From DSOI01 sp041394885 (lineage in GTDB: Bacteria; Acidobacteriota; Terriglobia; Bryobacterales; Bryobacteraceae): DNA of 64,000 nucleotides. The stretch is from NCBI GenBank assembly GCA_041394885.1, contig JAWKHI010000029.1, positions 1 to 64,000 on the forward strand. Direction: 5' to 3'. Below, piece after piece: positions 16,354 through 25,358 of the stretch. Within the stretch, counting starts at the first letter, position 1, and each line of letters opens with the position of its first letter. The notes beneath the pieces are model-generated. The model had not been told where the DNA came from. It made no database searches and saw only the letters and a list, made by a program, of their open reading frames with translations. Made by a program: the position numbers and the translations under genes.

Positions 16354-17492
16354 CTAACGCACGCAAGCGTCGATCTTATGGACGGAGAACTCGAGCAGCG
16401 GCTGGTCAACTCGAGCACGAAGACCACGCCGTTCGGTTCGTCGTAGGCCACCGAGACCGGCAGCATGACCGAGTCCGAAACAACCACTGCCTGGCGACGT
16501 ATATCGTATAGCGCCCGGGGCGGGTGGCTGGTGAGAGTGGTTGCCGCTGATCTCCACTACGAACAGTCGCCACTGCCGGAGCAGGCGAGGTCTGTAACGG
16601 TGGAAAGATTGGCGATGTAGGGCCGCACTGTCCGGTCCGGCTGGATGGAGTGGATGCTGGCCGCACCGCGCAGGAACGGGAAACCGGTCAACTGGCTGAC
16701 CAGCAACTCATCGCCGCACTGGCGCACGGCGGTGGGCACCGAATCGATCACGGGCGGACCGACGGGGGTTGGATTGCGACCCGGAGCAAGCGCCGCCGCC
16801 AACCGGGCGCGGCCGGTCCGGGTATCCACCTGCCAGACCAGATCTCGCGACGCATCGGCCACCCACAATGTGGCGCCGTCGGCGCTGAGCGCGATTCCCC
16901 ACGGATTGGCGAACCGGTAAATGCGATTGGCATCGGGAACACCATCGGCGAAGTTCACCAGTACGCTGACACGAGCCTTGATCCCGGACCCCTCGTCGAG
17001 TTCCACGGTGTCGCCGAGAGCAAGCGCGGCGATGCGGGCCGCGTCCAGGCGAAAGCTTCCGGTGATATTATCCACATCGGCTTCCGTTTCGAACACGAGC
17101 ACGCTCGAAAACAGGGGGGAACTGGTGCCTTTGTCGTTGAACAGCGCCGTGCCGGGCCGTGGGCCCGCTGCTTCGGCGTCGCCCCCGCCGATGGCTACAT
17201 AGAGGGTACGGCCGCGCATCGCAATGCCGGTGGGTCCGCTGGCCTCGCCTTCCGCGGAGGTCACCGAGGGCAGGCCTTCGATCAGGCTTCGCCGCGAGCC
17301 GGACCGCGTCACCAGCGACACGCGTCCGCTGTGGAGTTCTGCTCCCGATTCCGTCACCAACAGGTTGCCACCTGGGGTCAGCGTCAATTTCTGTGGCTGT
17401 AGCAAGCCGGTGGCAACTACGCGCTCACTCTGCCCACAAAGCGCGGATGCGGTTGCCAAGGCCAACAACGCCAGTTCGATCTTCTTTGCCAT
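16354..17492 (-). pseudogene. Exported ScyD/ScyE-like beta-propeller protein, C-terminus frameshifted
   Basis: Signal peptide MAKKIELALLALATASALCG, then an NHL-like propeller: LLQPQKLTLTPGGNLLVTES, GPTGIAMRGRTLYVAIGGGD, FANPWGIALSADGATLWVAD and PTAVRQCGDELLVSQLTGFP. The family is named after scytonemin-cluster proteins but occurs widely with no fixed role. The first frame stops at 16557 after TDLACSGSGDCS. Beyond it, VVEISGNHSHQPP, then VVVSDSVMLPVSVAYDEPNG with VVFVLELTS, and LLEFSVHKIDACVR with stop at 16354 continue the propeller in shifted frames, so at least three indels are inferred. Same strand as the sigma factor and kinase, 10 bp upstream of the sigma start. Confidence 0.72.
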
Positions 17493-17623
17493 CGTTCCGT
17501 GTTTCTCCTTTTCGTGACGCCGGTACTGCCGCGTCTAGCCACACTGGCGCAGGAGGAAACAGAAACTGCTCACCGGATCGAAAAAAATGAGCCCCGCCGC
17601 TCCGTGCTAGCATCGCCTGTAGC
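17493..17623. promoter_or_regulatory. Divergent intergenic region, ScyD-like (-) and AAA ATPase (+)
   Basis: 131 bp between two divergent starts. GGAGGAAAC-like purine runs lie near the middle. No convincing -35/-10 pair was found on either strand, so only its position supports promoter content. Confidence 0.3.
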
Positions 17624-19114
17624 ATGAGCCATTCGCGCCGAGCTTTGCCGCAGACGCTGGCGGAATTGAAGGGAAGCGAGTTCAGCGAGGAGAAACTGGC
17701 CGGACGTTCCGTCAAGGACGAGCTGCGCTACAACCTTCTCGGGCGCCTCGAGAGCGGAGATGCTCTATTTCCCGGCGTCATCGGCTACGAGGATACCGTT
17801 GTGCCTCAGGTGGTGAACGCGATCCTATCCAGGCACAATTTCATCCTGTTAGGCTTACGCGGCCAGGCGAAGACGCGTCTCATCCGGATGCTCACGACAT
17901 TGATGGATCCCTTGATTCCCGTAGTCGCCGGATCGGAACTGCGTGACAACCCCTACCGGCCGGTGAGCCGGCAGGCCCGAACGCTGGTGGACGAAATGGG
18001 CGGTAAGACGCCCATCGCCTGGCTCACCCCCGATGAGCGCTACGTGGAGAAACTGGCGACGCCGGACGTTACCATCGCCGACATGATCGGCGATCTGGAT
18101 CCGATCAAGGCGGCGCGCCGTGGCCACGACATCGGCGACGAACTCACCGTTCACTATGGGCTGATCCCGCGCGCCAATCGAGGCATTTTCGCGATCAATG
18201 AGCTGCCGGATCTGGCTGGCAAAATCCAGGTCAGCCTGTTCAATATCATGCAGGAAGGCGATGTGCAGATCAAAGGCTACCCGGTCCGGCTGCCTCTGGA
18301 TCTGCTGCTGGTGTTCACCGCCAATCCGGAAGACTACACAGCCCGCGGAAAAATCATCACGCCGCTCAAAGACCGCATCGGCAGCGAGGTGCGCACTCAC
18401 TATCCGGAAGATCTGCAGCATGGGATCGATATCACCGCCCAGGAGTCGTGGACAGGGCGCGATTCTCCGGTGAAGCTCGAAATCCCGGGCTACATTCGGG
18501 AGGTTGTGGAGCAGATCGCCTTTCTCGCGCGCGAGGACAAACGGGTGGACCGCCGTAGTGGCGTATCGCAGCGGCTTCCGATTTCCGTTCTTGAAAACGT
18601 GGTCTCCAACGCCGAGCGCAGGGCGTTGCGCGCTCAGGAGCAGGAGGCGGTGCCGCGCGTGCTCGACATCTACGCCGCGCTGCCGTCGATCACCGGCAAG
18701 ATCGAGCTCGAGTACGAGGGCGAACTGAAGGGCGGGGAAGCGGTGGCGCGCGAGATCGTCCGCGCCGCGGTGGGCAAGGTGTTCACGCAGCGCATGGACG
18801 GGGTGACGTTCAACTCCATCATTCAATACTTCGACATCGGCGGCACGGTGCAAATGGATGAAAGCATTGACTCGGCTGGCGTGCTCGCCCAGCTCAGCCA
18901 GATTCAAGGCCTGCTTGAAAAGACGAAGCACCTGGGTCTGGGGGCGAACGAATCCGACGCCACACGGGCCTCAGCCGGCGAGTTTGTTCTCGAGGGCCTC
19001 TACGCCCATCACCGGATCACTCGCAGCGAAGAGTGGACCTTCGCGGGCGAAGAGAGAAAACGGGCGGCTCCCCCGGAGGAGCGGACCCGCGAGCCTCGAA
19101 AACGGTATCAGTAA
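17624..19114 (+). CDS. MoxR/Mg-chelatase-like AAA+ ATPase
   Basis: 496-residue cytosolic AAA+ protein. Walker A is LLGLRGQAKTRL (about residues 76-86), a Walker B-like strand is GIFAINELPDL with the family Asn-Glu pair, and the sensor region is VFTANPEDYTARGKIITPLK with DRIGSEVRTHYP. A helical lid follows, then a C-terminal extension rich in charged residues (EERKRAAPPEERTREPRKR). The family acts as a chaperone-like remodeller together with VWA-domain partners, as in MoxR, CoxD/CoxE and BchI/BchD. The next gene encodes such a VWA protein, with stop and start overlapping by one base (TAATG). The target is unknown. Confidence 0.85.
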   Translation: MSHSRRALPQTLAELKGSEFSEEKLAGRSVKDELRYNLLGRLESGDALFPGVIGYEDTVVPQVVNAILSRHNFILLGLRGQAKTRLIRMLTTLMDPLIPVVAGSELRDNPYRPVSRQARTLVDEMGGKTPIAWLTPDERYVEKLATPDVTIADMIGDLDPIKAARRGHDIGDELTVHYGLIPRANRGIFAINELPDLAGKIQVSLFNIMQEGDVQIKGYPVRLPLDLLLVFTANPEDYTARGKIITPLKDRIGSEVRTHYPEDLQHGIDITAQESWTGRDSPVKLEIPGYIREVVEQIAFLAREDKRVDRRSGVSQRLPISVLENVVSNAERRALRAQEQEAVPRVLDIYAALPSITGKIELEYEGELKGGEAVAREIVRAAVGKVFTQRMDGVTFNSIIQYFDIGGTVQMDESIDSAGVLAQLSQIQGLLEKTKHLGLGANESDATRASAGEFVLEGLYAHHRITRSEEWTFAGEERKRAAPPEERTREPRKRYQ

Positions 19115-20337
19115 TGAAGCGAATCCGATATACCCGCTACGTCCCCGATGACCTGGGCATATCGTCGGAAGACCTGCTGCGGGCCCTTTCGGAATATCTG
19201 CTCCAAAGCGGATTCAAGCCGTATGACTACGACTTTCAGGAGTGGGATCCACACACCCTCGAAGCGCTCCAGCGGGCCATCGAGCAGGCGCTGCTCAACG
19301 GGGATTTGTTTGACCCGCAAATGGCCGAGGCTATGCGTCAACAACTGGAAGGGATGTCCGGGGAGCAGCTCGAGTCATTGGTGGAGCGCCTTGCCCAAAA
19401 GCTGGTGGACGAAGGGTACCTGAATGCCGATCCGAAGAGCGGTGAGGCCGGGGCGGGGGGAAGAGACGCCTCGCCGCGTTTCGAAATCACCGGCAAGGGA
19501 GTGGACTTCCTCGGGTTCAAGACGCTGAAGGATCTTCTCGGCTCGCTCGGCCGCTCGAGCTTCGGCGCCCACGATACGCGGGATTTGGCCACGGGCGTGG
19601 AAGCTTCCGGCGGCAGCAAGCCCTACGAGTTCGGCGACACGCTGAATCTCGATCCCGCCGCGACGTTGTTTTCAGCCATGCGGCGCGAGGGAGTTTCGCT
19701 ACCCCTCAACATCGACTACGAAGACCTGCAGGTGCACCAGTCGGAATATCAGAGCTCCTGCGCCACGGTCCTGATGCTCGATTGCAGCCACAGCATGATC
19801 CTTTATGGAGAGGACCGCTTCACGCCGGCCAAGCGGGTGGCACTGGCGTTGGCTCATCTGATCCGCACGCAGTATCCGGGCGACAGCCTGCGTTGCGTTC
19901 TTTTTCACAATACAGCGGAGGAGTTGCCGCTCGGCGAGTTGGCGCGTGTGGAGGTAGGGCCCTACTACACCAACACCCGCGACGGTCTCATTGTGGCGCA
20001 GCGCCTGCTTGCCCGTGAGAAGAAGGACATGAAGCAGATCATCATGATCACAGACGGCAAGCCCTCCGCTCTCACTCTCGACGATGGGCGCATCTACCGG
20101 AATGCATTCGGGCTCGATCCGTTGGTGATCACCCGGACGCTCGAAGAGGTAAGCCGCTGCAAACGCCAGGGGATACTGATCAACACGTTCATGTTGGCCA
20201 GTGACTACGGCCTGGTTCAGTTCGTTCAAAAGGTGACGCAGATGTGCCGCGGCAAGGCCTACTTCACGACGCCTTACAACCTCGGCCGTTACCTTCTCAT
20301 GGATTACATGAACCGGAAAACGCGAACGATCCACTGA
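19114..20337 (+). CDS. VWA domain protein, partner of the AAA+ ATPase
   Basis: 407 residues. The N-terminal half is helical and acidic (LSEYLLQSGFKPYDYDFQEW, then LEGMSGEQLESLVERLAQKL). The C-terminal half is a von Willebrand A domain with a full MIDAS: D223-C-S225-H-S227 (LMLDCSHSMIL), a Thr in YYTNTRDGL, and Asp in MITDGKPSAL. The start at 19114 overlaps the preceding stop by one base. Similar AAA/VWA pairs assemble into metal-dependent remodelling complexes; the substrate here cannot be named. No signal or membrane segment, so cytosolic. Confidence 0.87.
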   Translation: MKRIRYTRYVPDDLGISSEDLLRALSEYLLQSGFKPYDYDFQEWDPHTLEALQRAIEQALLNGDLFDPQMAEAMRQQLEGMSGEQLESLVERLAQKLVDEGYLNADPKSGEAGAGGRDASPRFEITGKGVDFLGFKTLKDLLGSLGRSSFGAHDTRDLATGVEASGGSKPYEFGDTLNLDPAATLFSAMRREGVSLPLNIDYEDLQVHQSEYQSSCATVLMLDCSHSMILYGEDRFTPAKRVALALAHLIRTQYPGDSLRCVLFHNTAEELPLGELARVEVGPYYTNTRDGLIVAQRLLAREKKDMKQIIMITDGKPSALTLDDGRIYRNAFGLDPLVITRTLEEVSRCKRQGILINTFMLASDYGLVQFVQKVTQMCRGKAYFTTPYNLGRYLLMDYMNRKTRTIH

Positions 20338-20349
20338 GAGTCCGCCGGT

Positions 20350-21147
20350 ATGACCACGCTGGCCCTCCTTGAACGAATTCTGCAACTGGTGTCGGTGGCG
20401 GCCCTGGCTGCCTTGCTGGTCCGCTTGCGGCGGTTGGGCGTGGGGCGCCAGTATCCCTGGTTCACGGCGATGATCGGGTTGAATCTGGCTGTGAACCTCG
20501 GGTCATTCGCGGTGGGCCGTCTTACTGACTCCTACGCCTACTACTACTTCGCGGCGACGATTCTCATCTGCATCGCCGAGTATATGGTGATCCGCGAAAT
20601 ATACCAAAAGGTGCTGCGGGACCACGGAGGCTTGGCCTCGTTCGGCAAGTGGGTAGTGTACGCGGCCGGTGCGGTGGCGCTGGTCGCCTCGGTGGGGCTG
20701 GTGTTGCCGGAAGTGGCCGGATCCGACGCGCCGATCCGAGAGATCCGTCAGTCCACCTTGATTCGCCTGATGTTCGTTGTGCAGCGGGTCATCGTATCCG
20801 CCCTCGTCTTTCTCGTCTTTGCAATGACGGTGTTCCTCGCCTGGTTTCCCGTTCGCGTTAGCCGGAACACGTTTCTGATCTGGGCCGGCAGCACAACGCT
20901 GTTGTTCTCGCAAGCCGTCGTACTTATTGCCCGCAACCTCGGCAGCAGCGCCTGGACCATCGCTCTCAGCGCCGGCTATATGTTTATCGAGACCGGTTGC
21001 TTCCTCTGTTGGTGGCGAACGCTGGTTCCTGAAACCGTGGCGGCCGGCCGCGTGACGGCAGTCGGATTGAGCCGCCGCGACGCGGAGGCGCTCATCCGGC
21101 AACTCGACGAAATCAACACGGCTCTGCTGCGGGTGTCCGGGAAGTGA
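20350..21147 (+). CDS. Polytopic membrane protein of unknown function
   Basis: 265 residues with about seven predicted membrane segments, including LVSVAALAALLVRL, YPWFTAMIGLNLAVNLGSFA, YYYFAATILICIAEYMVI, WVVYAAGAVALVASVGLVLP, VIVSALVFLVFAMTVFLAWF, FLIWAGSTTLLFSQAVVLIA and IALSAGYMFIETGCFLCWW. A cytosolic tail LSRRDAEALIRQLDEINTAL ends the protein. No catalytic motif is recognised. It starts 12 bp after the VWA gene and probably belongs to the same transcript, so it could anchor or be served by the AAA/VWA complex; this is inference from position only. Confidence 0.75.
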   Translation: MTTLALLERILQLVSVAALAALLVRLRRLGVGRQYPWFTAMIGLNLAVNLGSFAVGRLTDSYAYYYFAATILICIAEYMVIREIYQKVLRDHGGLASFGKWVVYAAGAVALVASVGLVLPEVAGSDAPIREIRQSTLIRLMFVVQRVIVSALVFLVFAMTVFLAWFPVRVSRNTFLIWAGSTTLLFSQAVVLIARNLGSSAWTIALSAGYMFIETGCFLCWWRTLVPETVAAGRVTAVGLSRRDAEALIRQLDEINTALLRVSGK

Positions 21148-21262
21148 AACACGACAACGTGTGGTAAACCCTCCCTATTTGAGGACTTCTGCCGGAGAAT
21201 TCCGGTTGCGATCGATTGCCGTATAAGCTATTCTTCAAAATGATCGGAGGCCATCGGATTTG
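21148..21262. other. Intergenic region with two small hairpins and a weak promoter
   Basis: ACACG (21149-21153) and CGTGT (21158-21162) pair around ACAA; CCGGA (21192-21196) and TCCGG (21201-21205) pair around GAAT. The sequence TTCCGG (21200-21205), 16 bases, TATAAG (21222-21227) could be a weak sigma-70-like promoter for the next gene. GGAGG at 21246-21250 is its ribosome binding site. Confidence 0.3.
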
Positions 21263-21781
21263 ATGACCGTATTCACCGCCGCGTTGGCGGTATTCGTCGC
21301 GCTTGGGGCGGTTCTGCTCCTGGTTGGTGTTCGGTGTTTGCCGGCGCCGCGCGCCCAGCCGGAACTGCACCGGCTGCCCGATTTTACGATAGCCTCTTAC
21401 CGGCCGGTGCATCGCCTCCTGGACGATGCCGATATCGCGTTTCTGCGCACGCAGCGCGGCTACAGCGCGGAGATCGAGCGTACCTTCCTCCGCCATCGCC
21501 GGAACGTTCTGCGGCTTTACCTCATCGAACTCGCCCATGACTTTCGTGTCCTGCACAGGGCGGCTCGGGAATTGGCGCTGCACGATGCGTCGGGTCCGGA
21601 TCTTGCATGGCTGTTGATGCGGCAGAGTGCGCAGTTCTGGCGCCTTTATGTGGGCATTCGCCTTCGTCTGTGCCTGCCGTTTGGGAGCACGGTGCCCAGC
21701 CGTGAGCGGTTCGCCGCCCTGCTCGACGCCGCGCAATGGATGCGGGGCCAGATTCCCGTCGCGGAAGGTTTTACTTTCTGA
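21263..21781 (+). CDS. Small membrane-anchored protein of unknown function
   Basis: 172 residues. One N-terminal membrane segment (VFTAALAVFVALGAVLLLVG) is followed by a soluble, Arg- and Leu-rich helical region (VHRLLDDADIAFLRTQRGYS, LRHRRNVLRLYLIELAHDFR). No known motif is recognised. The ATG at 21263 is used; a TTG immediately upstream in the same frame would add one residue. The 3' end overlaps the convergent PAP2 gene by 11 bp. The intergenic region before it suggests its own promoter. Confidence 0.62.
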   Translation: MTVFTAALAVFVALGAVLLLVGVRCLPAPRAQPELHRLPDFTIASYRPVHRLLDDADIAFLRTQRGYSAEIERTFLRHRRNVLRLYLIELAHDFRVLHRAARELALHDASGPDLAWLLMRQSAQFWRLYVGIRLRLCLPFGSTVPSRERFAALLDAAQWMRGQIPVAEGFTF

Positions 21782-22616
21782 GCGGCTTACCGGCGGGGTA
21801 CACCGCGGCTACCGCGCCCCAAGCCATCAATGCCAGCACGAAACCCGCGACAGCGTCGGCCAGGTAGTGATACCGCCCGTACACCGTGGACGTCGCGATG
21901 CAAGAGGCCAGCGCGAAAAGACCAATGCGGAATCCCAATCCCACATGCCCGCGAAAACGGCTCATGGCGAACGCCGCGGAAAACGCCGTCGACACGTGCG
22001 CGCTCGGAAATACGCTGGTATGGATTCCCCAATTGCCCAATAGCCAACGGTTGAAAGAACGAAAAACAGGCTGTATTGTTGGCAAATCCTCGTTCGGAAA
22101 TACCGTTCTCGGGGGCTCGCTCGGGAAAAACGGAAACAAGGCGTAGGCCGCGAAGGTAGCCAGCATCACCGGAAACAGCAGTTCCTCGGCGCGCCTTCGC
22201 AGCCCGAGCCTGTAGAGGGTGGCGAGGCACGCAGTCCCGATGGTGTAAACGAGCGTGTAGGAGACCTCGAGAATCACTGGGCCCACCGGACCCAACGCTT
22301 CGATGATGGCCCGCAGATGCCATTCATTGAGCAGCATACGGTCCCACTCCACCCACGCCTGCTCCAGTTCAATCCCCGCGTGCGGCAGGGCGAACCAGCC
22401 CATCTCCTCATAACCGAGGAGCATGAGCGGCAACTGAATCCAATCCCGGACGTAGGGGGGATCGCGCCGAATCAGCATCGGGTACAGAGCAAGAAGGGAG
22501 AGATTCAGAATCACCGTCCGTGTCCGCACCGCGTTGTCCAGGGGTAGCGCCAAAGCCACTAGCGTCGCGTAGGCGAAATAGACGAGGACTACGATCTCGG
22601 ATGGGCGTGGCCGCAC
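21771..22616 (-). CDS. PAP2 superfamily membrane phosphatase
   Basis: 281 residues with multiple membrane segments. The phosphatase signature is partly visible: the second block is FPSAHVSTAFSAAF (family SxxH region with the catalytic His) and the third is YGRYHYLADAVAG (RxxxxxHxxxD type with His and Asp). This arrangement matches the PAP2_3 or inositolphosphotransferase subgroup, which acts on lipid phosphates in the membrane. The start at 22616 gives MRPRPSEIVVLVYFAYATLV, a good first helix. It is divergent from the first MocA gene with about 30 bp between starts. Confidence 0.82.
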   Translation of the reverse strand: MRPRPSEIVVLVYFAYATLVALALPLDNAVRTRTVILNLSLLALYPMLIRRDPPYVRDWIQLPLMLLGYEEMGWFALPHAGIELEQAWVEWDRMLLNEWHLRAIIEALGPVGPVILEVSYTLVYTIGTACLATLYRLGLRRRAEELLFPVMLATFAAYALFPFFPSEPPRTVFPNEDLPTIQPVFRSFNRWLLGNWGIHTSVFPSAHVSTAFSAAFAMSRFRGHVGLGFRIGLFALASCIATSTVYGRYHYLADAVAGFVLALMAWGAVAAVYPAGKPLRK

Positions 22617-22647
22617 AATGGCTACAATAGCAGCAGGAATTCTCCCA

Positions 22648-23991
22648 ATGGCAACTACAAGACGTCATTTCCTTCAAGCCAGCGGTGGCGCGGCGGCGTT
22701 GGCATCGCAATTAGCCGGGCAATCCTCGCGGTCCGCCAATGACAAGGTTCAGATCGCGCTCATCGGCGCGGGCGGGCAGGGAAGCGGAGATGTCGAGTCT
22801 TCGCTCGCCACGCCGGGAGTAGAACTGGTGGCCGCGGCCGATGTTTATCAAGGCCGTCTCACACGCGTCCGCGAACGCTGGGGCAAGCAAGTGTTCGTTT
22901 CGCGCGACTATCGCGAGGTGCTGGCGCGCAAGGACGTCGACGCCGTCATCATCGCGACTCCGGACCATTGGCATTCCCGGATCGCGATTGACTCCATGCA
23001 GGCAGGCAAGGATGTCTATTGTGAGAAGCCCATGATACAACTAGCCTCGGATGGACGCGCGATGGTCGACGCCGAAAAGACCACCGGGCGCATCCTGCAG
23101 GTGGGCAGCCAGCGCGTCAGTTCGATCGTTTATGACAAGGCGCGGCAGTTGTTCCAGTCCGGCTCCATCGGCCGGGTGAACATGATCGAAGCATGGTGGG
23201 ATCGCAACTCGGCCATCGGGGCTTGGCAGTATTCCATTCCGCCCGACGCCTCGCCGGCGACCGTCGATTGGGACCGCTTCCTCGGCCGCGCTCCGAAGCG
23301 CGAATTCGAGGCCACGCGTCTGTTCCGCTGGCGCAACTACCGCGACTACGGCACCGGTGTCGCCGGCGACCTCTTCGTCCACCTGTTCAGCGGCATGCAT
23401 TTCATCACCGGCGCGCTCGGCCCGAACCGGATTTATGCCACTGGCGGGCTGCGGTTCTGGGACGATGGCCGGGATGTGGCCGACGTCATGCTCGGGCTGT
23501 TCGACTATCCGGAAACGAAAAGCCACCCCGAGTTCACTCTCATGCTGCGGGTGAATTTCGTCGACGGCTCCGGTGGCAGCCATGTCTTCCGATTCGTCGG
23601 CAGCGAAGGTGTGATGACGGTGGGCAATGGCGTCACCATCGAGCGCCAGCCCCGTGAAAGTCAACCCGGCTACACCATCGATACTTTTCCCCAGGATGTG
23701 CGCGAGCAATTCCTGGCCGAATACCGGAAGGAGTTTCCCCCGGTCACTCCCAACCCGGATGCGCTGCGGCCGCAGAGCGCGGAAAAGTATCTCGCGCCGC
23801 CCGGCTACAGCGATCACCGGGACCATCACCGGAACTTCATCGAAGCCGTCCGGTCCCGTAAGCCGGTAGTAGAAGACGGAACTTTCGGTTTCCGCGCGGC
23901 TGGTCCGGCGGTGCTTTCCAACGTCAGCTACTTCGAAAAGCGAGCGGTGTACTGGGATCCTGAATCGATGACCGTGGTCAACAAAGGATAA
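22648..23991 (+). CDS. Tat-exported Gfo/Idh/MocA family oxidoreductase (copy 1)
   Basis: NAD(P)-dependent oxidoreductase with an N-terminal Rossmann fold (ALIGAGGQGSGDVE), the cofactor loop DYREVLARKDVDAVIIATPD, HWHSRIAIDSMQAGKDVYCE with the family EKP motif, and a C-terminal beta-sheet domain (GTGVAGDLFVHLFSGMHFIT). A twin-arginine leader TTRRHFLQASGGAAALAS sends it to the periplasm, where family members such as glucose-fructose oxidoreductase use tightly bound NADP. The ATG at 22648 is used; an in-frame ATG at 22618 would add ten residues before the leader. It is followed 4 bp later by a paralogue without a leader. Confidence 0.88.
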   Translation: MATTRRHFLQASGGAAALASQLAGQSSRSANDKVQIALIGAGGQGSGDVESSLATPGVELVAAADVYQGRLTRVRERWGKQVFVSRDYREVLARKDVDAVIIATPDHWHSRIAIDSMQAGKDVYCEKPMIQLASDGRAMVDAEKTTGRILQVGSQRVSSIVYDKARQLFQSGSIGRVNMIEAWWDRNSAIGAWQYSIPPDASPATVDWDRFLGRAPKREFEATRLFRWRNYRDYGTGVAGDLFVHLFSGMHFITGALGPNRIYATGGLRFWDDGRDVADVMLGLFDYPETKSHPEFTLMLRVNFVDGSGGSHVFRFVGSEGVMTVGNGVTIERQPRESQPGYTIDTFPQDVREQFLAEYRKEFPPVTPNPDALRPQSAEKYLAPPGYSDHRDHHRNFIEAVRSRKPVVEDGTFGFRAAGPAVLSNVSYFEKRAVYWDPESMTVVNKG

Positions 23992-23995
23992 GACA

Positions 23996-25265
23996 ATGCC
24001 ATCCCCGAACGACACCATTCAAATCGCGACCATCGGCGTGGGCGGTATGGGCTCCGGCGACACGGTTTACGCACTACAGGTTCCCGGCGTCAAGCTCGTC
24101 GCCGTGGCTGACCTCTATGACGGTCGGCTCGAGCGCGCCAAGGAGCGTTGGGGCGCCGGCATTCAGACCACGCGCGACTATCGCGAAGTACTCGCCCGCA
24201 AGGATGTGGACGCTGTCATCGTCGGCACCCCGGATCACTGGCATTCCCGTATCTCGATCGACGCCATGAACGCCGGAAAGGACGTCTATTGCGAGAAGCC
24301 CATGGTCCAGAAGATCGAACAGGGCCATGAAGTGGTGGCGGCGCAGAAAAAGACCGGCCGCATTCTTCAGGTGGGCAGCCAGTACGCGAGTTCCATGGTC
24401 TTTCACAAGGCGAAGGAACTGCTTGCCTCCGGCGCCATCGGAACCCTGAACATGGTGGAAGCCTGGCTCGATCGCAACACCGCCATCGGCGCGTGGCAGT
24501 ATTCCATTCCGCCCGACGCCAACCCACAACGCGTCGATTGGGACCGCTACATCGCCAATGCTCCGCGGCGGCCCTTCGACGCCAAGCGCTTCTTCCGCTG
24601 GCGCAACTACCAGGACTACGGCACCGGAGTGGCAGGCGATCTGTATGTCCACCTGCTTACCGGGTTGCATGTGGTGACCGGATCGGACGGGCCCAATCGA
24701 ATTTTCGCCACCGGTGGGATCCGTTTTTGGAATGACGAACGCGACGTACCCGATGTCACCATCGCGCTGGTCGATTATCCCAAGACGGTGAAGCACCCGG
24801 AATTCACGCTGGCGTTGCGCGTCAATTTCGCGTCGGGCGGCGTGAACCGAGAGTCGTTCGGCGTGCGGTTTGTCGGTAGCGAGGGCGTGATGACGGTTGG
24901 GTACGGAACGCTGACCTTGGCGCGCAAGCCGCGCGAGTCCGAGCCCGGCTACACCATCGGCACGTTCCCGAAAGACGTTCAGGAGAAGTTCCTGAAGGAC
25001 TACCACGCCCGCTACCCGAAACAGGTTCCCAACGCCGACGCGATGCGCCCGGAGAAGGAAGATGTGTACACTCCTCCGCGCGAACATGTGCCGCATCTGG
25101 AGCATCACAAAAATTTCTACGCCGCCGTGCGTTCGCACAAAGCCGTTCTTCGAGGATGCCGAGTTCGGTTTACGGACCGCCGGTCCTGCCCTGCTGTGTA
25201 ACCATTCTTACTTTGAGCGTAAGGTTTGCGAGTGGGATCCGGCGACGCTCACACGTAAGGCGTAA
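23996..25265 (+). pseudogene. Gfo/Idh/MocA oxidoreductase (copy 2, no leader), 3' frameshift
   Basis: Close paralogue of the upstream gene: IATIGVGGMGSGDTV, DYREVLARKDVDAVIVGTPD, HWHSRISIDAMNAGKDVYCE, and GTGVAGDLYVHLLTGLHVVT. It lacks any signal sequence, so it should stay in the cytosol. The first frame ends at 25201 in RGCRVRFTDRRSCPAV, which matches nothing in the family. A +1 change near 25145 restores FFEDAEFGLRTAGPALLCNH and YFERKVCEWDPATLTRKA with stop at 25265, the true C-terminus. Probably one transcript with copy 1. Sugar or inositol substrates are typical of the family; none can be assigned. Confidence 0.8.
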
Positions 25266-25272
25266 GACGGCC

Positions 25273-25303
25273 CCCGCGAGTAGGTAGGACTTCTTACCGC
25301 GGG
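25273..25303. terminator. Hairpin after the MocA pair
   Basis: CCCGCG (25273-25278) pairs with CGCGGG (25298-25303), with an inner GTA/TAC extension. It sits 7 bp after the MocA stop and before the next gene. No T-run follows, so it is a likely but not certain terminator. Confidence 0.4.
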
Positions 25304-25358
25304 CCCCTCGGTGGATCTCCCCATTCGATCGTTCCGGATCTCGCCCGAACGATAGGAT

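Noticed and set aside
17624..20337. AAA/VWA pair as an antiphage system
   Set aside because: No nuclease, protease effector or other defence gene lies nearby and the region has no mobile-element signs; the pair looks like a chromosomal remodelling module.
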